Source of the DNA: an uncultured Collinsella sp.
Lineage (GTDB): Bacteria > Actinomycetota > Coriobacteriia > Coriobacteriales > Coriobacteriaceae
Direction of reading: 5' to 3'
DNA length: 30,221 bases
NCBI GenBank assembly: GCA_934630375.1
Contig: CAKTVQ010000018.1
Location: 1 to 30,221 of the forward strand
Below are positions 14,737 through 23,259 of the stretch, in pieces. Position numbers and translations under genes: made by a program. The number at the start of each line of letters is the position of its first letter. Position 1 is the first letter of the stretch. The notes beneath the pieces are model-generated. The model made no database searches. It saw nothing but the letters and a program-made list of their open reading frames with translations, and was not told where the DNA came from.

Positions 14737-17187
14737 CTAGATAAGCCCAAAGTGTTCGAGCGCGGTGACGACGCCGTCGTGGTCGATGCTGTCGGTGACA
14801 TAGTCGGCCTTTTCCTTAAGGAAGTCCGGTGCGTTGCCCATAGCGATGCCAACGTCGACGGCGTTCATCAGCGAGACGTCATTGCTGGCGTCGCCGATGC
14901 CGTATACGGTTCCGTGGTGGGGATCGAGGGCGTCGAGTACAGACTGGATGCCCCCGCGCTTCGTGCATTCGCGGGGCGAGATTTCGGTTACCTCGAGTTC
15001 GAGCTCGTTAAAGCAGAGCAGCGGCTCAAACGCTTGATCCTGAGCGATGCGGTTGGCAAGCGACGTGGACATTAAGATCTTGTAGGCGCTGTAATGTTGC
15101 AGCTGCGTAATTGCATCGCCCACGGTGCGGGCGTATCCGGGGGCGTCGGGCGCATCGGCACTCATGCGAACGACGCCATTGAGTCCCTCAAAACGAATCA
15201 CTTCGTCCGATTGCTCAAGAATGGGAGCAAGGCGCTGCAGCATGCCGGGCGTCATCGCCAAATCGCGAATCACGCGTCCCTCAAGTTCGACATAGCCACC
15301 CGCGAGGCAGACGATGCCGGTCCAGGGCAGCTCGAGCAGCTTTGGATGGATGCAGCTCAGCGTGCGCCCTGTGCAGATAAACGCCATATTGCCCTTGGCA
15401 ACAAAATCACGGATGGCTTGCGAGACCGCTTCATTGGGATAGGGGGAGAGGTCTCGCTCATCCTCGGGAAGCTCTTGTGCCACTCGAGGGTCTTGCCAGG
15501 CGAGCGTGCCGTCGATGTCGAAGAAGCAGATATCGCCGCGCTTATGGGCTGCGCTGGCGGCAGGGGAGGCCGAGGTGGTGGGCACAAATCCCGGCTCGAG
15601 GCCCATGATCTGGTCAAAATGCTCTTTAACGCGGGGAACGGAGATGCCGATAATCACCTGGGCGGTCTTGCCCGTAATGATGAGGCCCTTGGCGCCCACC
15701 GCGACAAACGACGCATTATCTGCAACGATGGAAGGGTCTGCGACCTCGACGCGCAGGCGCGTGGCGCAGTTGGTTGCGCCCACGATATTGCCAACGCCAC
15801 CTAAAAGCTGAATTACCCGCTCAGCGAGGACGTGATCTTGATCGGATTGAATACTGACCTCGCCATTGGGAGATTGCTCTTTGGCAAAGCCGCTTCCCGT
15901 TAAACGGTCGATTGCCGCGCGATTGGAGACATGATCCTCGCGGCCCGGCGTCTTAAGGTCATAGACCAAGATGAGTGCTCGAAAACTAACAAAAAAGATG
16001 AGGCTAAAGGCAAGACCGATACCGAGCGCCAAAAGGTAGGAGCCGGCATGCATTCGCATGAGTGGGATGAAGTTGAAGGCCGTCATTTCCATGAGACCGC
16101 CCGAGAAGATGCCGACGATGCCAAAGTAGTTCATGGTCATGGCAAGGCAGGAGGATAGGACGGCGTAGAGCAAAAAGAGTCCAGGATAGGTGAACATAAA
16201 GAGAAACTCGAGCGGCTCGGTGACACCGCAGACCACCGAGGCGACGATGGCGGGCAAAAGGATGACCTTAAGGCCGGCGCGGCGTTCGGGTTTGGCGGTG
16301 AAATAGAATGCTGCCGCGATGGCGGGAAGGCCAAAGAGCTTGCCCCAGCCGGTGGCGGTAAAACCTGCCCAGGGCGCAAGTTCATTTAAAGGGCGCGTGC
16401 TATGGGAGAGAATGGGGAGCAGGTTGGTCCACGTGGCGTAAATACCGTCGTGAATGACCAGATTGTCGTAATAGATGGGCATATAGAGAAGGTGGTGCAG
16501 CCCCATGGGCTCGAGTGCTCGCTCCAAAAACACAAAGATGCCCACGCCGAAGGGGCCGACGCCCGCAAGTGCGTGGCGCAGCGTTTCGGTCACAGCGTAT
16601 GCGAAGGGCACGATGGCGGCCGAGATGGCGGCAAGGGCAAACACGGCAAAAAAGCTGATGAGGTAGACCAGCGAGGAACCCGAGAAGGTGCCGAGCCAAT
16701 CGGGAACCTTGGCATCGTAGAAGCGGTCATGGATGGCGACGACGGTTGCCGATACCGCCAGCGGGCCGATAATGCCGGTGTCGAGCGTCTTGATGCCGTC
16801 GATGACGGTGATACCGCTGGCGGGGGTCAAAGATGATGGGTACTTAAGCCCAAGGTTGTCTCCGCTCAGCTTAATGATCTCGCTCAAAAAGAAGCAATAG
16901 GCAAAATAGGCCACGAGCGCCTCGAGGCAGCAGCGTGCCGGTTGCTTTTGGGCAAGACCGATAGGCAGCGCTACGGCAAAAAGGAGCGGGAGACGTTTAA
17001 AGACCGTCCACGAGCCGCGCTGGATGATGGTCCAGAAAACGTACCAAGGGGTTCCGTATACGGCGAGGTCACCGACGATGTCTACGGTCGTGGCGAGGGC
17101 GGAGATGCCGACCATGAGGCCTGATATAGAAAACAGCATGGCGGGCGCGAACATCGCCCCGCCAAAGCGTTGGATTTTTTGCAGCAT
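14737..17187 (-). CDS. PTS sugar transporter IIC-IIB fused to a HAD (Cof-type) phosphatase
   Basis: The 816-aa protein joins three modules. Residues 1 to about 440 are a glucose-superfamily EIIC membrane domain of the MalX/GlvC type, with several helices, GLHHLLYMPIYYDN and the substrate-site motif CGVTEPLEF. Residues about 455-535 are EIIB with the phosphorylated Cys474 in NCATRLR. Residues about 550-816 are a HAD hydrolase: DIDGT with D557 and D559, an ICTGRT motif and GDASNDVSLM near the C-terminus. EIIC-EIIB imports and phosphorylates an alpha-glucoside or similar sugar; the HAD domain is of the sugar-phosphate phosphatase kind. I chose the ATG at 17187 because GGAAGG lies 6 nt upstream; an ATG at 17223 lacks one. 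It is divergent from a GntR regulator, and an operator-like palindrome sits in its 5' region. No EIIA is in the window. Confidence 0.9.
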   Translation of the reverse strand: MLQKIQRFGGAMFAPAMLFSISGLMVGISALATTVDIVGDLAVYGTPWYVFWTIIQRGSWTVFKRLPLLFAVALPIGLAQKQPARCCLEALVAYFAYCFFLSEIIKLSGDNLGLKYPSSLTPASGITVIDGIKTLDTGIIGPLAVSATVVAIHDRFYDAKVPDWLGTFSGSSLVYLISFFAVFALAAISAAIVPFAYAVTETLRHALAGVGPFGVGIFVFLERALEPMGLHHLLYMPIYYDNLVIHDGIYATWTNLLPILSHSTRPLNELAPWAGFTATGWGKLFGLPAIAAAFYFTAKPERRAGLKVILLPAIVASVVCGVTEPLEFLFMFTYPGLFLLYAVLSSCLAMTMNYFGIVGIFSGGLMEMTAFNFIPLMRMHAGSYLLALGIGLAFSLIFFVSFRALILVYDLKTPGREDHVSNRAAIDRLTGSGFAKEQSPNGEVSIQSDQDHVLAERVIQLLGGVGNIVGATNCATRLRVEVADPSIVADNASFVAVGAKGLIITGKTAQVIIGISVPRVKEHFDQIMGLEPGFVPTTSASPAASAAHKRGDICFFDIDGTLAWQDPRVAQELPEDERDLSPYPNEAVSQAIRDFVAKGNMAFICTGRTLSCIHPKLLELPWTGIVCLAGGYVELEGRVIRDLAMTPGMLQRLAPILEQSDEVIRFEGLNGVVRMSADAPDAPGYARTVGDAITQLQHYSAYKILMSTSLANRIAQDQAFEPLLCFNELELEVTEISPRECTKRGGIQSVLDALDPHHGTVYGIGDASNDVSLMNAVDVGIAMGNAPDFLKEKADYVTDSIDHDGVVTALEHFGLI

Positions 17188-17225
17188 AATATGCCTTCCG
17201 GATGCAACATGCTGTGCGAGCAAGA

Positions 17226-17237
17226 ACGTTTAAACAA
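17226..17237. promoter_or_regulatory. Candidate operator O1 at the PTS gene
   Basis: ACGTTTAAACAA matches the palindrome TTGTTTAAACAA at 10 of 12 positions, with the 8-bp GTTTAAAC core intact. On the minus strand it lies just downstream of a TACAAT -10-like hexamer (17245-17250), a position where a bound repressor would block the PTS gene. Confidence 0.55.
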
Positions 17238-17347
17238 TGAACTCATTGTAGAGGACTGGCTGCTTGCCGCATTGACGGTTTTGATTCGGTCCGATTTGGG
17301 TTTCGGGGGAACCGTCGACGGTAAATAATCCGTGCTTTACCGATAAT

Positions 17348-17359
17348 CGGTTTAAACAA
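17348..17359. promoter_or_regulatory. Candidate operator O2 upstream of gntR
   Basis: CGGTTTAAACAA again carries the intact GTTTAAAC core. It lies 52 bp before the regulator's start codon and would suit autoregulation. A separate 7-bp inverted repeat CGGTAAA/TTTACCG lies just upstream at 17319-17342. Confidence 0.55.
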
Positions 17360-17411
17360 CCCAAAGAAATGCTATCGTGCCTAGCCATACATATTCATTA
17401 GAGGTGAAGTC

Positions 17412-18131
17412 ATGCCAAAAGCGATATACGAAGGAATCTACCGAGAAATACGCTCACGCATCATTAATGGGACCTATGCGTTTCAGGAGATGCTGCCAAC
17501 CGAAGCTGAGTTGACCGCGGAGTTCGGATGTACTCGCAATACTGTCCGTCGCGCCTTGGGTATGCTGGCCGACGGGATGTTTGTGCAGCCCATACACGGC
17601 AAGGGCGTGCGCGTTATTTGGCTTAAGGGCGAAACCGACATGTTGGGCGCACTCGAAGAGGTTGAGTCGTTTGGCGAGTTCGCAAAACGCAACAATGCCG
17701 TCGCATCGACCGAGGTCAAGTCTTTTGAACATTTGATTTGCACTGAGCAACTGTCGCGCCGCCTTGGCTTTAAGGTGGGCGAGGAGCTGATTCGCGTCGT
17801 GCGTGTCCGAAGCCTCAACGGCAGCGCGCGCCAGGTGGACCATGGCTACTTTTTGGAGTCGATCGCCAAGGGCCTGACCCCCGAGATTGCGGCAAGCTCT
17901 ATCTACGACTATCTGGAGCACAAGCGTGGCGTCAAAGTGATGGCGAGCCGCCGTACGGTGAGCGTCGAGCTTGCCAACGATGAGGACTGCAGCTACTTGG
18001 ACCTTGGCAAGTACAACTGCGTCGCCGTTATGGAGAGCCAGTCGTACACCTCGGACGGCATCTTGTTCGAGGTCACGCATGCTCGCACGCATCCTGAGAT
18101 CTTCCACTACCGCGTCAACTCCAAGCGATAG
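17412..18131 (+). CDS. GntR-family (HutC/TreR-like) transcription regulator with UTRA domain
   Basis: The 239-aa protein has an N-terminal winged helix-turn-helix (residues 1-75: IYREIRSRIINGTY, LPTEAELTAEFGCTRNTVRRAL, then HGKGVRVI in the wing). The rest (about 95-237) has the UTRA effector-binding fold of HutC-type regulators, with RVVRVRSLNG and FEVTHARTHPEIFHY. Such proteins usually bind a phosphorylated sugar or similar metabolite and release a palindromic operator. It is divergent from the PTS fusion gene and upstream of the sugar ABC operon, so both are its likely targets. The ribosome binding site AGAGGTGA lies a few bases before the ATG. The specific effector is unknown; TreR-like N-terminal spacing hints at a disaccharide phosphate. 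Confidence 0.9.
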   Translation: MPKAIYEGIYREIRSRIINGTYAFQEMLPTEAELTAEFGCTRNTVRRALGMLADGMFVQPIHGKGVRVIWLKGETDMLGALEEVESFGEFAKRNNAVASTEVKSFEHLICTEQLSRRLGFKVGEELIRVVRVRSLNGSARQVDHGYFLESIAKGLTPEIAASSIYDYLEHKRGVKVMASRRTVSVELANDEDCSYLDLGKYNCVAVMESQSYTSDGILFEVTHARTHPEIFHYRVNSKR

Positions 18132-18170
18132 CCGGCTAGCTCGCAGCCTGACGAGACTCATGCCCTCAAA

Positions 18171-18224
18171 GAGAAAACGCCCGGTCAAACCGACGATGCA
18201 TCGGCTTGACCGGGCGTTTTCTCT
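18171..18224. terminator. Intrinsic terminator of gntR
   Basis: A perfect 19-bp stem (18171-18189 with 18206-18224) begins with AGAGAAAACG. An extra CCGA/TCGG pairing sits at the tip. The stem base has an A-tract on one side and T-tract on the other, so it could work in both directions. It insulates gntR from the ABC operon. Confidence 0.85.
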
Positions 18225-18242
18225 GCATTCGATAACAAATAA

Positions 18243-18254
18243 TTGTTTATACAA
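18243..18254. promoter_or_regulatory. Candidate operator O3 upstream of the ABC operon
   Basis: TTGTTTATACAA is palindromic except for the central pair and matches TTGTTTAAACAA at 11 of 12 positions. Its centre is 75 bp, about seven helical turns, from O4, which would allow cooperative binding or looping. Confidence 0.6.
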
Positions 18255-18317
18255 AACTTGTCAAGTATCAAGTCGAAATTACCGTTCACCGAAGTTTTTC
18301 TACCGCTCTAGTAATAC

Positions 18318-18329
18318 TTGTTCAAACAA
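18318..18329. promoter_or_regulatory. Candidate operator O4 upstream of the ABC operon
   Basis: TTGTTCAAACAA matches the palindrome at 11 of 12 positions. It overlaps the presumed -35 region of the ABC operon promoter. Confidence 0.6.
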
Positions 18330-18349
18330 CTAGCCAAATAGCGTATTGT
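18321..18349 (+). promoter_or_regulatory. Possible promoter of the sugar ABC operon
   Basis: TTCAAA (18321-18326), 17 bp, TATTGT (18344-18349) is a moderate sigma-70 match overlapping O4. The leader that follows (about 85 nt) can form a GGCGGC/GCCGCC hairpin at 18394-18415. Confidence 0.4.
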
Positions 18350-18437
18350 ACAAATCAGCAAAAGGGGCAAAGTCCCCGAGCCAATCTCCGAAGGCGGCGG
18401 CAAAGGGTGCCGCCACGGTGTGAAAGGGTGGATTGTA

Positions 18438-19754
18438 ATGAAGAACGAAATGAGCAGAAGGCAGTTCCTGGGCTTTGCTGGTTCCGCGGCTGCGGTTCTT
18501 GGTCTGGGCCTCGTGGGCTGCGGTGGTTCTGCCGGCTCTGGCTCCTCTGCTTCTGGTGACGCTGCCGAGGTCTACTTCCTCCAGTTCAAGCCCGAGGTCG
18601 ACAAGGAGTGGAAGGAGATCGCCAAGGCGTACAAGAAGGAGAAGGGCGTCGAGGTCAAGATCGTGACCGCCGCCTCCAACACCTACGAGGAGAAGCTCAA
18701 GTCCGAGATGTCCAAGAGCTCCGCTCCGACGCTGTTCCAGGTCAACGGCCCCACCGGTCTTAAGAACTGGAAGGATTACTGCGCCGATCTGTCCGACACC
18801 AAGCTCCGCGGCGAGCTCATCGACGACTCCCTGGCTCTGCAGTCCGACGGCAAGGATCTGGGTATCGACTGGGTTCAGGAGAGCTACGGCATCATCTACA
18901 ACAAGGAGCTCCTCGAGAAGGCTGGCTACAAGGCCGAGGACATCAACTCCTTCGACAAGCTGAAGGCTTGCGCCGATGACATCCAGGCCCGCAAGGACGA
19001 GCTCGGCGTTGACGGTGCCTTCACTTCCGCCGGCATGGATGACTCCTCCAGCTGGCGCTACACCACCCACCTCGCCAACCTCCCGCTCTACTACGAGTTC
19101 GAGAAGGAGCACAACCAGGAGGACGACGAGATCAAGGGCGAGTATCTCGACAACTTTAAGCAGATCTTCGACCTGTACATCACCGACTCCACCTGCGATC
19201 CTTCGCAGCTCGCCTCCAAGACCGGTGACGACGCCACCAACGAGTTCGCAACCGGCAAGGCCGTCTTCTACCAGAACGGCTCTTGGGCCTACGCCGACCT
19301 CACCAAGGCCGGTATGACCGACGATCAGCTCGGCATGCTGCCGATCTACATCGGCGTTGACGGCGAGGAGAACCAGGGCCTGTGCTCCGGCGGCGAGAAC
19401 TACTGGTGCGTGAGCTCCCAGGCTTCCGAGGATGCTCAGAAGGCCACCGAGGACTTCATGTATTGGTGCGTCACTTCTGACACCGCCACCAGCATCATCG
19501 CTGACAAGATGGGTCTGACCGCCCCGTTCAAGAGCGCTAAGGAGACCACCAACGTCTTCTCACAGCAGGCCGTTGCCATGGCCAAGGACGGCAAGAAGAC
19601 CGTCGCTTGGGACTTCGTTTACATCCCCTCCGAGGAGTGGAAGAAGAACCTCAAGCAGGCTCTCATCGCTTATGCTGCCGACAACACCAAGTGGGACGGC
19701 GTCAAGAACGCCTTCGTCGATGGCTGGAAGACCGAGAAGGCTGCTTCCGAGTAA
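18438..19754 (+). CDS. Sugar ABC transporter substrate-binding lipoprotein (CUT1, Tat signal)
   Basis: This is a 438-aa extracellular solute-binding protein of the family that captures maltodextrins and other oligosaccharides. The N-terminus has a twin-arginine motif, SRRQFLGFAG (6-15), a hydrophobic stretch and a lipobox LVGC with the lipidated Cys28. It is therefore probably exported folded by Tat and anchored as a lipoprotein. A Gly/Ser linker follows, then the two-lobe domain (YEEKLKSEMSKSSAPTLFQVNG, YGIIYNKELLEKAG, FATGKAVFYQNGSWA). The ATG at 18438 has AAAGGGTGG upstream; an in-frame GTG at 18420 is less likely. Codons are strongly biased to C/G endings, as expected for an abundant binding protein. 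It is first in an operon with two permeases and an ATPase. The maltodextrin substrate is inferred from the nearby malQ and glgP. Confidence 0.92.
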   Translation: MKNEMSRRQFLGFAGSAAAVLGLGLVGCGGSAGSGSSASGDAAEVYFLQFKPEVDKEWKEIAKAYKKEKGVEVKIVTAASNTYEEKLKSEMSKSSAPTLFQVNGPTGLKNWKDYCADLSDTKLRGELIDDSLALQSDGKDLGIDWVQESYGIIYNKELLEKAGYKAEDINSFDKLKACADDIQARKDELGVDGAFTSAGMDDSSSWRYTTHLANLPLYYEFEKEHNQEDDEIKGEYLDNFKQIFDLYITDSTCDPSQLASKTGDDATNEFATGKAVFYQNGSWAYADLTKAGMTDDQLGMLPIYIGVDGEENQGLCSGGENYWCVSSQASEDAQKATEDFMYWCVTSDTATSIIADKMGLTAPFKSAKETTNVFSQQAVAMAKDGKKTVAWDFVYIPSEEWKKNLKQALIAYAADNTKWDGVKNAFVDGWKTEKAASE

Positions 19755-19785
19755 GCAGTTGCTGCCCAAGCTATCTGATTAGCGA

Positions 19786-19821
19786 CAGGGGGCGGGCAGA
19801 CGTAGGTTTGCCCGCCCCCTG
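19786..19821. repeat. Intercistronic hairpin between binding protein and permease
   Basis: A perfect 13-bp GC-rich stem (19786-19798 with 19809-19821) has a 10-nt loop and no following T tract. In the E. coli malE-malF gap a comparable structure protects the upstream mRNA, giving more binding protein than permease. The same role is likely here. Confidence 0.8.
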
Positions 19822-19841
19822 CATATTGAAAGGACCCTTCT

Positions 19842-20696
19842 ATGGGCAAAGCACTCAAGCGCTGGTGGCCGCTCTTTATGCTGCCCACGTGCCTGGCGTT
19901 TATGATCGGGTTCGTGATTCCCTTTATCCAGGGTTTCTATCTCTCGTTCTGCCAGTTTATTACCATCAATAACGCGCACTTTGTCGGTATCGAGAACTAC
20001 GTGCGCGCACTGACCGACCCGCAGTTCTCCACGTCGTTCTTCTTTACCGTGGCGTTTGCCTTCCTGTCGACGGTGCTCATCAACGTGATCGCGCTGGCCA
20101 TTGCGCAGGCGCTCACTCGCAAGGCGCTCAAGGGCACCAACATCTTCCGTACGATTTTCTTTATGCCTAACCTGATTGGCGGCATTGTACTGGGTTACAT
20201 TTGGCAGATTCTGATCAACTGCCTGCTCTCCAACGTGGGTGCCCAGCTTATCGCCCTCAACTCCGCCGCTGGCTTCTGGGGCCTTATCATCCTGACCCTG
20301 TGGCAACAGGTCGGCTACATGATGATCATCTACATCGCCGGTCTGCAGTCCATTCCGTCTGATTACATCGAGGCCGCCAAGGTCGACGGCGCTACGGCAT
20401 GGCAGACGTTTTGGAAGGTTAAGATCCCCAACCTGATGCCGACCATCACCATCTGCCTGTTCCTGTCCATCACCAACGGCTTTAAGCTGTTCGACCAGAA
20501 CCTCGCCCTTACCGGTGGTGCCCCGGCGCACTCCACCGAGATGCTCGCCCTGAACATCTACAACACGTTCTATTCGCGTGCTGGCATCGCATGGCAGGGC
20601 ATCGGTCAGGCCAAGGCAGTTATCTTCTGCATCCTGGTTGTCGCTATTTCTATGATCCAGCTTAAGGCCACGAGGTCCAAGGAGGTGCAGCAGTAA
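19842..20696 (+). CDS. Sugar ABC transporter permease (MalF/LacF type)
   Basis: The 284-aa inner-membrane permease has about six helices, starting with LMLPTCLAFMIGFVIPFIQG. The cytoplasmic EAA loop is YIEAAKVDGATAWQTFWKVK, from about residue 175, ending IPNLMPT; it docks on the ATPase. The ribosome binding site GAAAGGA precedes ATG 19842. Its stop codon overlaps the next start (TAATG), so the two permeases are translationally coupled. Substrate specificity lies mainly in the binding protein. Confidence 0.93.
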   Translation: MGKALKRWWPLFMLPTCLAFMIGFVIPFIQGFYLSFCQFITINNAHFVGIENYVRALTDPQFSTSFFFTVAFAFLSTVLINVIALAIAQALTRKALKGTNIFRTIFFMPNLIGGIVLGYIWQILINCLLSNVGAQLIALNSAAGFWGLIILTLWQQVGYMMIIYIAGLQSIPSDYIEAAKVDGATAWQTFWKVKIPNLMPTITICLFLSITNGFKLFDQNLALTGGAPAHSTEMLALNIYNTFYSRAGIAWQGIGQAKAVIFCILVVAISMIQLKATRSKEVQQ

Positions 20697-21535
20697 TGAA
20701 ACGCGATAAGGTTATCAACCGCGCGCTCTCGATTTTCTTTACGATTCTGTCGCTCGCGTGGATCTATCCCGTGTTCATGATTGCGCTCAATTCCTTTAAA
20801 AAGGCAACTGCAATCAGCACCACCACGGCATTCGATCTGCTCACGCCCGAGACGTTCAACGGCCTCGCAAACTACATGCACGCCCTGAACGAGCAGGGCT
20901 TTGCCTCGGCGTTTATGTACTCGCTCATCATCACGGTCACGTCGGTCGTGCTGATTCTGGTGTGCTGCTCCATGTGCGCTTGGTACGTGGTGCGCGTCAA
21001 CAGCAAGATCTCGAACTTCTTCTATTACCTGTTCGTCTTCTCGATGGTTGTACCGTTCCAGATGCTCATGTTCACGCTGTCCAATTTGGCGGACCGCATC
21101 GGCTTCAACACGCCGTTCAACATCTGCTTTATCTACCTCGGCTTTGGCGCGGGCCTGGCGGTCTTTATGTTCGCCGGCTTTGTCAAGAACATCCCGCTCG
21201 AGATCGAAGAGGCGGCCATGATCGACGGCTGCAACCCGGTCCAGGTGTTCTTTAAGATCGTCCTTCCCATCATGAAGCCCACCTATCTTTCGGTCGGCAT
21301 CCTTGAGACCATGTGGGTCTGGAACGACTATCTGCTGCCCTACCTTACGCTCGACTCCACCAAGTACAAGACCATTCCTATCTTGATCCAGTACTTCCGT
21401 GGCGGCTATGGCCACGTCGAGCTCGGCCCCATGATGGCATGCATCATGATGGTCGTCATCCCCATCGTCATCATGTACATCTTCTGCCAGAAGTACATCA
21501 TTGACGGCGTTGTGGCAGGTGCCGTCAAGGGCTGA
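20696..21535 (+). CDS. Sugar ABC transporter permease (MalG type)
   Basis: The 279-aa permease has about six helices. Its EAA loop EEAAMIDGCNPVQVFFKIV, from about residue 172, is followed by LPIMKPT. The WVWNDYLLPYLTL segment and the C-terminal QKYIIDGVVAGAVKG are typical of CUT1 MalG-like subunits. It starts within the stop codon of the previous permease and completes the membrane heterodimer. Confidence 0.94.
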   Translation: MKRDKVINRALSIFFTILSLAWIYPVFMIALNSFKKATAISTTTAFDLLTPETFNGLANYMHALNEQGFASAFMYSLIITVTSVVLILVCCSMCAWYVVRVNSKISNFFYYLFVFSMVVPFQMLMFTLSNLADRIGFNTPFNICFIYLGFGAGLAVFMFAGFVKNIPLEIEEAAMIDGCNPVQVFFKIVLPIMKPTYLSVGILETMWVWNDYLLPYLTLDSTKYKTIPILIQYFRGGYGHVELGPMMACIMMVVIPIVIMYIFCQKYIIDGVVAGAVKG

Positions 21536-21603
21536 TGCCGTAACTGTTTTGCAAGTTTTGGCGGCGCCCCTCAGCGCGGCGCCGCGTATCGAAAGGTAAA
21601 GAC

Positions 21604-22803
<1,200 letters not shown>

Positions 22804-22871
22804 GCCCGGTGCATCCAGGCCTTCCCTTTGGGCGACTGCGGCTTTGCCATCCTTTTGCCGTGGTCACATAT

Positions 22872-22915
22872 AAGGCTCCCCTCCCGTCCACTGGGCGAGA
22901 GGGGAGCCTTTCTTT
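22872..22915 (+). terminator. Intrinsic terminator of the sugar ABC operon
   Basis: AAGGCTCCCCTC (22872-22883) pairs perfectly with GAGGGGAGCCTT (22899-22910) and is followed by TCTTT. It ends the four-gene operon. Confidence 0.9.
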
Positions 22916-22948
22916 GTGTTGGGGCTTTCCGTCTGTCAGTTTGTTTTG

Positions 22949-23154
22949 ATCTGTAACAGGTAGGGCCGATTTCGGACGTTAGATGTTACAGATCGAGACG
23001 GTTCCGCTGTGCCAACCATTTCATCTAAATCTGTAACACCAAAGGCGAATTACACCTGCTAGATGTTACAGATTGAGATAAACCCAAGGGGAGGGGCCGA
23101 TATGTCTCAATCTGTAACGGCTGGGACCGTTTTGGTTGAGTAATTGCTACGGAT
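22949..23154. repeat. Array of six ATCTGTAACA motifs in alternating orientation
   Basis: Copies start at 22949 (+), 22984 (-), 23029 (+), 23064 (-), 23110 (+) and 23145 (-). The first four are identical over 10 bp, the fifth has one change and the sixth two. Each + copy is followed by its inverted partner exactly 35 bp later, and the three pairs recur every 80-81 bp. The 25-nt segments within pairs and the 35-36 nt segments between pairs are not alike. Minus copies share a longer AGATGTTACAGATYGAGA core. No coding frame is evident in the 344 bp between the ABC terminator and the glgP terminator region. Confidence 0.9.
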
Positions 23155-23199
23155 CGAGATTGTTTGGCCGAGTCGGATCACAGGGTAACGTGCGGGCAC

Positions 23200-23235
23200 A
23201 AAAAACGGAGCCGTGTTGCCACGACTCCGTTTCTC
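23200..23235 (-). terminator. Intrinsic terminator of malQ-glgP
   Basis: On the minus strand ACGGAG-T-CGTG, a GCAA loop, CACG-G-CTCCGT form a nested stem followed by at least five T residues. It lies about 25 bp past the glgP stop codon. Confidence 0.9.
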
Positions 23236-23259
23236 AAGAGGATGGGTAAGGGGAATGAG

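Noticed and set aside
22949..23154. CRISPR array
   Set aside because: The repeats are only 10 bp (at most about 18 bp), alternate in orientation and show unequal intervals of 25 and 35 nt; no cas genes are nearby.
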